64,000 bases of DNA, from positions 2,529,666 through 2,593,665 of the forward strand of contig JAIZWK010000001.1 in assembly GCA_021498095.1 (NCBI GenBank). Reading direction: 5' to 3'. The position numbers and the translations under genes were made by a program. The stretch comes from Candidatus Harpocratesius repetitus. Lineage in GTDB: Archaea; Asgardarchaeota; Lokiarchaeia; Sigyniarchaeales; Promethearchaeaceae. The notes under the pieces are model-generated. The model was not told the origin of the DNA. It searched no databases and saw only the letters and a list, made by a program, of their open reading frames with translations. This document shows, one piece after another, positions 19,033-28,600 of this stretch. Within the stretch, counting starts at the first letter, position 1; every line of letters begins with the position of its first letter.

Positions 19033-19614
19033 TTAAAAAGTTTTCCAATCAAAATTATCATATAGAGACGTTCCTGTACCGATAACTTTCCCTTTTTCTA
19101 TTATAATTTCCATATTTCTCTTTGGAATGAAATCTTGCAGAGAATAACGACTTGAAAACAGAACTATTTGTTTATTTGCAGAACCAATAATTCCTATTGC
19201 AACTCTCTCATGATGTTGATACGGGCCAGCAATTATTACATCAACATATCGGGATATTTTGTTAAAACTTGGGATTAATTTCAATTCATCTAAGGTTAAA
19301 CCTGTGCTAATAATTACAGAAAGCCCTAATTGGTAGGCTTTCTTACTTATCTCATAAACGGCTTTTGGTTGGAGGAAAGGTTCACCTCCAGAAAGCGTAA
19401 TCCCCTCAATGCTCGAATTTTCGGTTGAAAATTCAAAAAGCTCATCAATATTCATCAAATAACCCCCATTTTTATCGTGAGTTTGAGGGTTGATACACCC
19501 GTGACATTTTTTTTCACATCCTTGAAAAAAGATAACTAATCTTTCTCCTGGTCCGTTTACTGATGATTTTGCAATCACACTATGTAATCTCACTGTATTA
19601 TTCTGGGGAATCAC
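19033..19614 (-). CDS. NrdG-like small radical SAM activase
   Basis: A 193-residue radical-SAM protein of the glycyl-radical-activase (NrdG) type. Seen: Cys33-x3-Cys37-x2-Cys40 in GCEKKCHGC for the 4Fe-4S cluster, SGGEPFLQP near 75-83 for SAM binding, and a short beta-alpha barrel typical of the 150-200 residue class. No anaerobic ribonucleotide reductase or other glycyl-radical partner is encoded nearby, so nrdG would be a guess from size. Its position, 6 bases after the DUF1257-like gene and before the Ycf46-like gene, suggests a role in the same complex, perhaps in place of the ferredoxin that I recall accompanying these families in bacteria. Confidence 0.85.
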   Translation of the reverse strand: MIPQNNTVRLHSVIAKSSVNGPGERLVIFFQGCEKKCHGCINPQTHDKNGGYLMNIDELFEFSTENSSIEGITLSGGEPFLQPKAVYEISKKAYQLGLSVIISTGLTLDELKLIPSFNKISRYVDVIIAGPYQHHERVAIGIIGSANKQIVLFSSRYSLQDFIPKRNMEIIIEKGKVIGTGTSLYDNFDWKTF

Positions 19615-19620
19615 ATAAAA

Positions 19621-20190
19621 TCACCGTTTCATTTTTTGTCGTACATTACTTCGTGTATATTGCTGATTTCTTGTAGTATTTCTTTGGGTCGCTTGTTTAT
19701 GTCGTGTAAAACTAATAACTTTTCCCATCCCTTTTTCAAAGTCTTTTAAATAAGATCGGCAAGTCAATTCGGGCATTGCTCCTGCCTCCACAATAATTCG
19801 GTTTTCATTTGGAAGCACATCGATTTGATATGTCAATCTCTGAGTATTTCTTCCATTTCCAATAAGTTTTTCAAAAAACAAACGATAGCCTCCTATAATT
19901 GCTCGTTTATTTTTATAATGAAATCCTTTATTTCTTAGAGTATGTTTAGCATGATTCAAAGTATAAGCAGGTAGAATTTGAGAATTAATTTCAGTTAATC
20001 TTTGATTAAGCCGATTCCTAGTTAAATTTTGATGTTCATCTTGAGTACGGACGCTTGAAGCTATACAGTAATGAGTTCCAGTTGATTTGATTTTTAGATC
20101 AGCTAAACTTAACTGCTTTATTGCATCTTCTAAGCATTCACGGCAATTATATGTTCCTTGTTCAACTTCTATAGTAATTATTCCCGACAA
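19621..20190 (-). CDS. DUF1257 (Ycf35)-DUF2997-like fusion
   Basis: A 189-residue protein starting at TTG. Residues about 35-112 resemble the DUF1257/Ycf35 family (pattern YTLNHAKHTLRNKGFHY). Residues about 118-165 resemble DUF2997 (QIDVLPNENRIIVEAGAMPE, with the conserved Cys in LTCRSYLKDFEKGMGKVI). In bacteria and plastids these are normally separate small proteins encoded next to Ycf46. Here they appear fused, ending in an Arg/Thr/Gln-rich basic tail. A Cys pair near the N-terminus (NCREC) could bind metal. Function of the family is unknown. The match is by eye and moderate; profile comparison would settle it. A TATA box lies about 60 bases upstream. Confidence 0.6.
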   Translation of the reverse strand: MSGIITIEVEQGTYNCRECLEDAIKQLSLADLKIKSTGTHYCIASSVRTQDEHQNLTRNRLNQRLTEINSQILPAYTLNHAKHTLRNKGFHYKNKRAIIGGYRLFFEKLIGNGRNTQRLTYQIDVLPNENRIIVEAGAMPELTCRSYLKDFEKGMGKVISFTRHKQATQRNTTRNQQYTRSNVRQKMKR

Positions 20191-20249
20191 ATTATATCAC
20201 CATTTTTAATTTTTATTCATTTTGTTTTTTAATTTTAATTTTAAATTTG

Positions 20250-20262
20250 CTTATAAATTTAA
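20250..20262 (-). promoter_or_regulatory. TATA box for the RNA-enzyme operon
   Basis: AAATTTATAAGC read on the minus strand, about 60 bases before the TTG start of the DUF1257-like gene, in the only sizeable gap (123 bases) of the run. An internal promoter separating the RNase III-fold gene from the other six is therefore possible. Confidence 0.45.
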
Positions 20263-20313
20263 AAAATTTGTTTCTGTTTAGATTGCAAATTATTTATAAA
20301 TTATTTAGAATGA

Positions 20314-20994
20314 TCATTGAATAATCGGGACACAATCCAACACCTTTTTAAAACCAAATTCGAGATATATTACCCCAAAGATAGCTTCGACCAATGTGCT
20401 TTTCTCATGGTTTAGATTTTTCACGTTTTTCGGATCAATCATCCTGGTTCGCTTTAGTCTATATTCGTATAATCCCCATTTATCACAAATGGTTGCCAAA
20501 TGATCGTTATTAACAACATTCATCCGCTTTTTTGTCAGTTCGCCAATTTTGGAAATTGAAGAATCCCAAAAGGATTCAATAGTAGCTAAATCTAAAGCAG
20601 CATCACCAATTAATGCCAGAGTATCTCCTACGTCCCCTATATTGCACAATTCCTTAAAATCCACGCTTGGAAAAGCAGAATTCTCCTCTTTCTGAAAACG
20701 AATTTGTAGTTGTTCGAATAAATTGTTAAGACTAGGGCGACATAGCGCTAAAAAGACCATTTCTGGTGTTTCGAAATGTATTCTTAGTATTTTTTCCAAT
20801 TTTGGCAATAAAACGGATTCAATCAGTTCTATTGATTTCAATAAATTTTGTAACTCATCCAAGAAATTCCTAAGAGTTTTTCGGATGTTAGTATATTCTT
20901 GTGGTGTTTGGTCAAGTTGTAAAGCAATAAAATTTTTTAATTTCTCGGTTTTTGTAATCAATCCTATTGCATTCCATTTTAGTCGTTTTTCCAT
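20314..20994 (-). CDS. RNase III-fold protein with altered active site
   Basis: A 226-residue protein. After a 70-residue helical N-terminus it follows the RNase III catalytic-domain order. The signature helix reads GDTLALIGDAALDLA where classic enzymes have NERLEFLGDAVLDL. Then come GELTKKRMNVVNNDHLA and CDKWGLYEYRL, and finally KSTLVEAIFGVIYLEFGF for the closing helix. The Asp of the signature and the final Glu remain, but the Glu at the E. coli Glu41 position reads Ala and the Asp114 position reads Thr. It may therefore be a weak or non-cleaving dsRNA-binding relative, or a subfamily with its own metal site. No dsRBD is present. TATA box and start are clear upstream. Confidence 0.75.
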   Translation of the reverse strand: MEKRLKWNAIGLITKTEKLKNFIALQLDQTPQEYTNIRKTLRNFLDELQNLLKSIELIESVLLPKLEKILRIHFETPEMVFLALCRPSLNNLFEQLQIRFQKEENSAFPSVDFKELCNIGDVGDTLALIGDAALDLATIESFWDSSISKIGELTKKRMNVVNNDHLATICDKWGLYEYRLKRTRMIDPKNVKNLNHEKSTLVEAIFGVIYLEFGFKKVLDCVPIIQ

Positions 20995-21022
20995 ATTTAT
21001 CTATTTAGAGATACAAAAAATT

Positions 21023-21033
21023 GTATTTAAAGA
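21023..21033 (-). promoter_or_regulatory. TATA box of the RNase III-fold gene
   Basis: TCTTTAAATAC on the minus strand, centred about 34 bases before the ATG at 20994, which implies a very short leader. Confidence 0.5.
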
Positions 21034-21200
21034 TGACCAATGTAGCATCTTTTGAAGAACTACTTTGTTTTTTCAGTTTATGATTTGGATATTTTTCAAC
21101 TTCATCATTCTAAAATAAAAAATAATTGTAATCCAAATTTGCTGTTTAAAAAGATATTTTTATATTTCACAAAAACAAACCGTTAATTAATTCTACCTTT

Positions 21201-21210
21201 CTATAAAAAT
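21201..21210 (+). promoter_or_regulatory. TATA box of the divergent nuclease gene
   Basis: CTATAAAAAT about 25-33 bases before the ATG at 21234, typical for near-leaderless archaeal transcripts. Confidence 0.5.
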
Positions 21211-21233
21211 TATTATCCACATTTCGAATTATT

Positions 21234-22487
21234 ATGAAAATCTCAATCCAAAAAAAGTTTGAACAATTATCACAGATTTATACTAGAGCATTTGATGCAG
21301 AATTTTTGAACACTTCAATGCTCTCGGTTGTGCGTGCTTATCAGCAAAAAAACATTGCTGATTTAGAAATATGGACATTCATCTGTGCGATCTCAAATTA
21401 TCAATTAAGTGTGACTAAAAATCTAATTCCAATGATGACTGCATTAATGAATCGATTAAACCAAGAAAATTTGTATTATATTGATTTAGTCTATCATCCA
21501 GATAAGGCGGAGCAAATTTTATCTTCTTTTCAATGGGGGAAACATAACTTGGGTTATATTCATCGTTTTTTTCGATATCCCCAGCTGATCATCATAAATA
21601 ATCAAATTTTGACAATTATAAAAAAATACGAATCTTTGGGTAAATATATTGAATATTTATACGATTTAGCTCTAAATGCAGATCCCGAATATCCACTCCG
21701 CTATATCTTGAAAAATTTTACTGAAAAATTAAGTGAAGGACTGCCACCAGATTTTCCTCGAGGAATAATTCCAAAATTTCGCAAAGACAATTCTACCGGT
21801 CCTATGAAAAGGCTTTGCTTGTTTTTCCGCTGGATGGTACGGCCGTATCCAGATTTGCAGAGATGGAACTTTTTTGACCCTCAACATTTGCTCATCCCCT
21901 TTGATTCAGGAATAAAGAGAGTTCTGCAACGAGCATTCAAAATATCATTAAGAAAATCAGCAAAATTGGAAGATGTTCTTAAAACAACTCGTTTTCTTAA
22001 AGAAATTAATCCCAAGGACCCAGTTAAATATGATTTTATTTTGAGCCGGCCTGCAATTGCTGGTTATTGTCAAAAAGACAAGGATAAAAATTTTTGCTAT
22101 TACTGTCCGCTTTTTGAATTATGTAGTGAGGCAGCAAGATTACCTGAAGAAGGAATCGTAAAACCCTTGAGTTCTAAACATGAATCTGAACTCTTTCAGA
22201 GATTTTTAAGGTTAAATATTAAGAAATTTGATTTAGTGGAAACGGAAGTTCCTTTAGGGAATCGTAGGGCTGATGCAGTGCTTCACGTTAAAAGAAATGG
22301 GATTTGGGTTGTGGAAGTTGAAAATGAATTGAATTATACGGCGGTTGGTCAAGCTTTACTTTACAAAAAACTTTATGAAGATAAATTCAACACAAATGTT
22401 GAGCCAGTGATCATTTGCGGAAAATCAACCCCGGATATCGAACGTTGTTGCAAATTGGATGCTGGAATCAGAGTATTAACAATATAA
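21234..22487 (+). CDS. PD-(D/E)XK-type nuclease with four-Cys cluster
   Basis: A 417-residue protein, diverging from the RNA-enzyme operon. The C-terminal 90 residues show a restriction-endonuclease-like core: Asp in NRRADAVLHV, then E-x-E in WVVEVENELNY, where most relatives have E-x-K, followed by a helix (GQALLYKKLYEDK) and a strand (VEPVIICGK). Just before it lie Cys279, Cys288, Cys291 and Cys297 (C-x8-C-x2-C-x5-C), likely to bind an Fe-S cluster or zinc as in Cas4/AddB-type nucleases. The first 270 residues are helical and unassigned. E-x-E in place of E-x-K is known in BamHI-type enzymes, so activity remains possible. Confidence 0.65.
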   Translation: MKISIQKKFEQLSQIYTRAFDAEFLNTSMLSVVRAYQQKNIADLEIWTFICAISNYQLSVTKNLIPMMTALMNRLNQENLYYIDLVYHPDKAEQILSSFQWGKHNLGYIHRFFRYPQLIIINNQILTIIKKYESLGKYIEYLYDLALNADPEYPLRYILKNFTEKLSEGLPPDFPRGIIPKFRKDNSTGPMKRLCLFFRWMVRPYPDLQRWNFFDPQHLLIPFDSGIKRVLQRAFKISLRKSAKLEDVLKTTRFLKEINPKDPVKYDFILSRPAIAGYCQKDKDKNFCYYCPLFELCSEAARLPEEGIVKPLSSKHESELFQRFLRLNIKKFDLVETEVPLGNRRADAVLHVKRNGIWVVEVENELNYTAVGQALLYKKLYEDKFNTNVEPVIICGKSTPDIERCCKLDAGIRVLTI

Positions 22488-22838
22488 TTAACATTTTTTT
22501 CCTCATAGCGTATGATCCTTTTTCAGTATACTTTTAAAGTTTGAAGTAATTTTTTGATATATCTTAGTAAAACGATTATATTAATTCTGTGTGTACGTAA
22601 ATCGTGAGTTTTTCTCTCATTATTTCTCACAAAAGCCCATAACTCAAATTTAGAAAGAATTTTCTATCTATTCATCAAATGTTATTGCATCCTAAATTCT
22701 AAATCCTTTAAAATATCATAGTTTTGCGGGATTTTAAATACTGCCAAACAACTGATGGTTGATAATTGTTTCACAAAATGTAATTTTAGGTAAAAAATCA
22801 CACAAATTAAGTAAATTGAGAAAGAACTGATAGTGCTA
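22488..22838. other. Convergent gene gap with weak hairpin
   Basis: Between two convergent genes. GTGAG at 22605 and CTCAC at 22627 form an inverted repeat across a T/C-rich loop, a possible two-way transcription stop. Nothing else is seen. Confidence 0.3.
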
Positions 22839-24425
22839 TCAAGGAGAAAAATTATCTAATTCTTTTTCTAAATTTGGTGTAATCCCCCCATGCTTGGATA
22901 GTCGATCACTTCTAATTTTTGTTGGTAAACTTAGTAATACTGAAGGTCCAAAAATGAAAGCTTCACCAGGAGATAATGATCTTATTTGAATTAAATCTGA
23001 ATCACTGATATATTCAGATATACCCTTTACATACCTTTGATCATCAGGGTTAGTCAATCTCATTACAATTTGAGTATTGCATTGTGAAAGGACGTCAGAG
23101 TCTAATCTACTAGGTCGTTGACTTACTACACCCATGCCCATAAGAAATTTTCTACCTTCTTGAGCTAATCTTTTAAGTGCAGGTTTGCTAGCGGAACTTT
23201 CAGCACTTCCTGGAATAAATCTATGAGCTTCTTCAAAAATACATAAAGCGGGAGGTAATTTTCTAAAAATTCGCTCATTTAAGATTTTTTCAGTGATCAT
23301 TGCTACAAAAGCTTGCTGATATACATTAGATAAATTACTTAAATCCATAATAGAAATTTGACCTTTTTTCACAATTTCTTTATAATCTAAAACTTTATCA
23401 TTTACTTCTTTCTGTAAGAATGGGGTATGAGTAATTAATAATTTGAATTTCTGTATCAAAGTTTTTTTTGCTGTTTTTGTCGAAACATCACTATTATTAC
23501 ATACTTTTGTGAAGTCCTCTAAAACTTGAAAATCTCTACCTTTGTTTTCAATTTTAAAATCACCCCAAACATCTTGTAATATTCGAGTTTGTGCTTCACT
23601 TAATCCATACAATGTGTTTAACAAATAAGAAATTTGATAATATTCCATTTCTCTAACTCTTGTGGCAATTCTAACAGAATTTCTATCGAAATCATACTTT
23701 TTTTTAAAATTTTCATCAATTATATTAATAACTTGAGAATTGCCTGTTGTAAATATTTTTACACTTGAAGAAAAATAACTATCTTTTGGATTTTCAGGTA
23801 TTTTCAATGTAGAATACTCACTATGTGGATCAAATATAATAATCGGAAAATCAGGTATTGCTTCTTTTAATCTTTCAATTATTGTTGCAACTGTCCATGA
23901 CTTTCCTGCCCCAGTCATTGCTAATATAGCAAAATGCATTGATATTATTTTTTCAACATTAACAAAAATTGAAATTTCTTCATTTTGGATAAAATTTCCA
24001 ATTTTAATGCAAGTTTCATCATTGAATGATAATTGCTCTTCTAAGAAAGATGGAGCAACTAGAAATACTTTACTACCTAATTTTGGAGGAACTTTCTTTC
24101 TAACAAAGATAGAGTTTTTGAGATTTGGATTTCTTCTTCCAATGACTTCTACTTTGCATACTAAGTAATCTTCAAAATCGCCAATAATTGCTTCGCGTTC
24201 TATATCATCATTTTCAAAAATCGTTGTTAAATTTACCGCACCATTTTCATTTATTAATGGATTTGAACTTTCTATTGAGGAGATACGACCTAATTGCCGA
24301 AAATTATCTGAATAAAATTCAACTATATCCCCTAATGATAACCTTAATCCAGGTTTTGATACGAAATTAAATTGTGAAAATCCTTCTGTTTTGAATATTA
24401 CACCAATCATCTTTTTTGATTTCAT
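22839..24425 (-). CDS. herA: HerA-type hexameric DNA translocase
   Basis: A 528-residue HerA/FtsK-type ATPase. Seen: the N-terminal HAS-barrel (residues 1-130), Walker A in AMTGAGKSWT at 169-178, Walker B LCIFEEAH at 394-401, and GVVSQRPSRLD near 432-442, all hallmarks of HerA. The known role is pumping duplex DNA with NurA during end resection; homologues are also used by several defence systems. The ATG overlaps the NurA gene stop by 4 bases. It is the last gene of a four-gene operon. Confidence 0.93.
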   Translation of the reverse strand: MKSKKMIGVIFKTEGFSQFNFVSKPGLRLSLGDIVEFYSDNFRQLGRISSIESSNPLINENGAVNLTTIFENDDIEREAIIGDFEDYLVCKVEVIGRRNPNLKNSIFVRKKVPPKLGSKVFLVAPSFLEEQLSFNDETCIKIGNFIQNEEISIFVNVEKIISMHFAILAMTGAGKSWTVATIIERLKEAIPDFPIIIFDPHSEYSTLKIPENPKDSYFSSSVKIFTTGNSQVINIIDENFKKKYDFDRNSVRIATRVREMEYYQISYLLNTLYGLSEAQTRILQDVWGDFKIENKGRDFQVLEDFTKVCNNSDVSTKTAKKTLIQKFKLLITHTPFLQKEVNDKVLDYKEIVKKGQISIMDLSNLSNVYQQAFVAMITEKILNERIFRKLPPALCIFEEAHRFIPGSAESSASKPALKRLAQEGRKFLMGMGVVSQRPSRLDSDVLSQCNTQIVMRLTNPDDQRYVKGISEYISDSDLIQIRSLSPGEAFIFGPSVLLSLPTKIRSDRLSKHGGITPNLEKELDNFSP

Positions 24426-25588
24426 AAATATTCCCTTATTTTATTTTGTTCAAAAATTTGTAAAACATCAAAAATTTCATTTTTTTTACAGTTATTAATA
24501 AAGAAGTATTCTAACAAAGAAATTAATTTCCTACCTTGAATTTTTGTCATTGTTATTTTCTTGTGAGCATAAATTAAAGGCAAAGGATAACCCAATATTG
24601 TTGAATTTCTTGAAAAATAATAAAGTGAATCTAGAACCTTTTTTTTTCTAGAATCCTCGGAAATTGCCCATTTAGGTATTTCTACAAAATAAAAATTGTT
24701 TGATTTATCAATTTTATAATACATTGCAAGAATATTCTCATTGTCTAAATCTTTAATTTCAGTTTTACCTCTTAATCCATATTTTTCTGATAATACAACA
24801 AAGGGTGTTCGATATGAGCCTTTCTTATTTTTAAATATATAATTGATAATACTTTGTTCATTCATTTTTATAGGATCTATTTTATTTATCAATTGTTTGA
24901 TTGTCTCATTATATTCATTTTTTTGCATTAGAAATTTATCTATTTCTGATATGGTCATTTGATTCAATATTTTTTTTTGTGCTAATAGATATTTATTAGA
25001 AGTAGGTTGTTTTATCACAGCAATTAACCCAATTTTCAATCTTCTAATCATTGAAAACAATTCATTTGCAATTTTCTTATATTCATCAATTGCTAATTTT
25101 AGCTCGTTATCGAATTTTGTTTCGTTAAAATTAAAATTCATTTTGTTCGGATATGATATTGATCCGTCGATAAAAATAATATCAATATTAATCCCGTTTT
25201 CTAATGATTGATTCAATGCAGCCAAAATTGATTTATATTCAATTACTTTTTGGTAAATCGAATGAATGAAGTCAGAATTATAATTGTTAGTAATTGTATA
25301 TTTAGATAGAAATTTGATTCTTTTTTTTTTGCTTTCATATACTCCTGCAGCAGCAAAACTAATAGCAAAACTTCTAAAATTTTGTTTAATCACTGTTCCA
25401 TCCGTAACTAAATAATTAATTTCTGGAACGTTTGAACTAGGTTTAAACGGAATAAGATAATTATCAGAATATTCATTTGATAATTTATGATATTTTTTTA
25501 TGTCTTTAATAAGAGACTTACCTTGGTTTAAAAAGAAATTGAAAAGTTCTAACCTAAAACTTCTTATATCGTTATCATAAATATACAT
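24422..25588 (-). CDS. nurA: NurA-family nuclease
   Basis: A 388-residue NurA 5'-3' nuclease, partner of HerA. Seen: the first acidic motif VTDGT (Asp63), the DGS loop at 141-143 and the C-terminal GYPLPLIYAHKKIT motif, all standard for NurA. The first motif reads DGT rather than the usual DGS. The tight HerA overlap supports joint action on DNA ends. Confidence 0.88.
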   Translation of the reverse strand: MYIYDNDIRSFRLELFNFFLNQGKSLIKDIKKYHKLSNEYSDNYLIPFKPSSNVPEINYLVTDGTVIKQNFRSFAISFAAAGVYESKKKRIKFLSKYTITNNYNSDFIHSIYQKVIEYKSILAALNQSLENGINIDIIFIDGSISYPNKMNFNFNETKFDNELKLAIDEYKKIANELFSMIRRLKIGLIAVIKQPTSNKYLLAQKKILNQMTISEIDKFLMQKNEYNETIKQLINKIDPIKMNEQSIINYIFKNKKGSYRTPFVVLSEKYGLRGKTEIKDLDNENILAMYYKIDKSNNFYFVEIPKWAISEDSRKKKVLDSLYYFSRNSTILGYPLPLIYAHKKITMTKIQGRKLISLLEYFFINNCKKNEIFDVLQIFEQNKIREYL

Positions 25589-25607
25589 ATCAATTCTCCA
25601 AATTATT

Positions 25608-28600
25608 TTATTTTTTTAATCTCTCTTTTATATCCAACAATGTTGGCCAGAATTTTTTTATATTCAAGTATATTTTATCAAAATCTCTACCAAGATATTT
25701 TGCAAATTCAAATATGTTGTTTAAATTCTTGAAAATATTTTTTAGATATTTTGATTCTTCAAAATAACCGGTTTTTAATTCAGGCGCCATCAATATTATC
25801 CATTTAAATTCTTTTTGTAAATCTTTATTATTTTTGAATTCGTCAATAATTCTTTCAAAGTTTTGAGATCTTTTTTGTATATAATTTGAAACATACGAAA
25901 ATTTGTGTTGGTAAAAATTATCTATTAATTCATTTTCCTGGATTTCTGTATTTTTTAATAATAAAGCAGGGGAATCATTGTAAATTTTCATTAAAACTTC
26001 TTCAAGTATTGAAGTTTCTGATGAAATTTGTTGATCCTCATCATGGTTCATAATATTATTCTTCAATGAAATCGTGTCATTGAAAATATGTTCTTTTATT
26101 AAATTAATTTTTTCAAAATTCCAATTTATGGATTCAATCAAATGTATTATTATATCAGGATATAATATTTCTTGAATGATTTTTTTTGTTATCAGTTTAT
26201 CTTTAAATAGATAATCTATAATTTCATCATTTTTTATCTCTTCATTTAATGCATCTTCAATTTGACATTGAATTGAAATAAGAAAATCAATAGATTCTTC
26301 GGATAAATTAAATTTATTGAAGGTTACAATGATAGAACTGAGAATTGCAAATAAGTCATCTGAATTTAAATCTTGACTATGGTTTTTTATTTTTTTTCCA
26401 AGATCAAAAGCGTTTAAATAAATTTCAAAATCATTATAAAACGAATTTATTGTTTGATTTATTGAAGATAAACCATATTTTTCATTAACGGTTTGAAAAA
26501 ATCTTTTTGGTAAATATAAATCAGATGAGAATAGAAGAAACTCAAGAATTAAATTTAATGACCGCTCGTTTAAAGGTTTTATTTTGAAATTCAAAATTTT
26601 AGTGTAAATTGATTCAGGTATGTTAAATTTTTTAAGTACAATAGGCAATGATGGAATTGCTTCAAAATATTTATGAATTTTTCTAATTTTTTCAGTACTT
26701 AACAAATATTTTTCTATTTCATTGGTCAGAAATTCTTCTTGATCTTTAATTTCTTTAATTCGTTCTTTTATGAAACTATTAAATCTTTCTGATAAAGAAT
26801 AAATAATTTTTAAATCAGAATTTTTGATTCTTAAATTTTTGATTTTGTCTTCTTCTATATTTTCAAGTTTAATAAGTTTAAGAAAATCGGTTTTCAAAGC
26901 ATTTTCAATTATAATTTCATTGAAATTTTTATCCTCTTCATTTCTTAGGCAAAAAATTTCAAACATTAGCGTTTTTTTGCATACTTCGTCTTGATTGATA
27001 AGTTTTAGGCAATATTCATCTAATTTTTCATTTGTTTTATTTGACAGAAAATTAATATAATGATTCCTCAATCTATTTTGGTTACTAATCTTTAAATATT
27101 CTTTTTCAATCGAATTCCATAATTTTTTAAATTTAATAACTAAATCAATATCTAAATCTATAATATCCCTTATATATCTAAGTGTTTTCTTAAGAATTTT
27201 ATTCAACATTACTTTTTGTTTCGTAGTTTCTAAATCTAGCTCCACAAAAGAAATTGAATGTTTATTTATATACTCCTCTTTATAAATTTCTGAATTTAAA
27301 ACTTGGTCAATAAAATTCAGTTTTTGTCTATCTTTTTCATCTCTAGTTAAATTCAAATTAATCTTGTGTTCTGCTAAAAGACTTTTTATTTTTTTATAAA
27401 TGTCTATGGGATTTTGGAAAGTATAATTAATCTTATTATTTTCGTCTGTGTTTTTTTCGATTAAAGTTAAACAAATTAATTCAGTAATTAATGTACTAAT
27501 TAGCGATATATTATCGTGAGTAGGAATAATGAAATATTGTGCGATGATTAATTCCAAGTTTTCATGAGAAATTTTTTGTCCAGGGAATTTATCAAGTATT
27601 TGAATTAATTTCCAACACGATTTCGAAATTCTGAAATCTGATATTTTAAAAGAAGATTGTTCGAACTCAAAATATTCATTAAGATACCGTATTTTTAAAA
27701 TAGAATTTTCTACAGTACTAACATCTAAATTATAATTTTGAACGTAATCCTCAAAACCAAGATATTCATTGTCATTGGGAGATAATAATTTTTTCATCGA
27801 TATATCGTCGATTATTTTTTCATATAAGGAAAAGAACTTTGGCCATTTCGTTCTCTTCTTTTTTACACCATAAATTGAATAAGTTAAACCTTTGTCAAAA
27901 GAATAGTCAGAATATGAATTAATAATTTCAAGAGGCGAAAGAAAGTTCAATTTCACATCCTTGTGATCAGAAATTAATTTACCTAATTGGTCAATTTCGA
28001 TTTTATCAAAAAAAACTCTCCTTGGATTATCGAAATATTGGAAATCACGCTCATAAAACCGATTTGAAGAGATATCAAAATTTGGATTTATTAAACAATA
28101 TATTATATTGACAGGTTTTTTAATTTCATTTATTTTCTCAAAATTAGCAATTTTTTCATTCCAACTAATGAAATTATTCAAAAATTCATCCCATTTGATA
28201 TTTATTTCATTAAATTTTTCTGAATAATAGCAAATTCTTATAATAAAAGTATCATCTTTTATTTCAATTTTAAGATCTAAATATGAAATTTTATAATTTT
28301 CTATAACTGTGTTTTTTCGGAATATAAAATCTAAGGAGATTAATTGATTTTCCATAAGGTTTCCATTATATTTTTCCCAAATACTTTCTAAAACACGTGT
28401 TTGTTGATCAAAGTAGTCTAAATCATTAAATTCTAATAATTCATCTAAATAGGGGTTCTTTTTTCCAATAATTGAGCCATATAAGCCTTGTAAATATATA
28501 TCCTTCAATCTAATAAATTTTGTTAATTTATTTTCAAATTTATCTTTCAATTTCTCAATGATTGATATATGGATTGGTGGAAAAAGGATGATATATGTTT

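Noticed and set aside
19033..19614. Naming the radical-SAM gene nrdG
   Set aside because: No ribonucleotide reductase gene is present and context points to another partner, so only the type is given.
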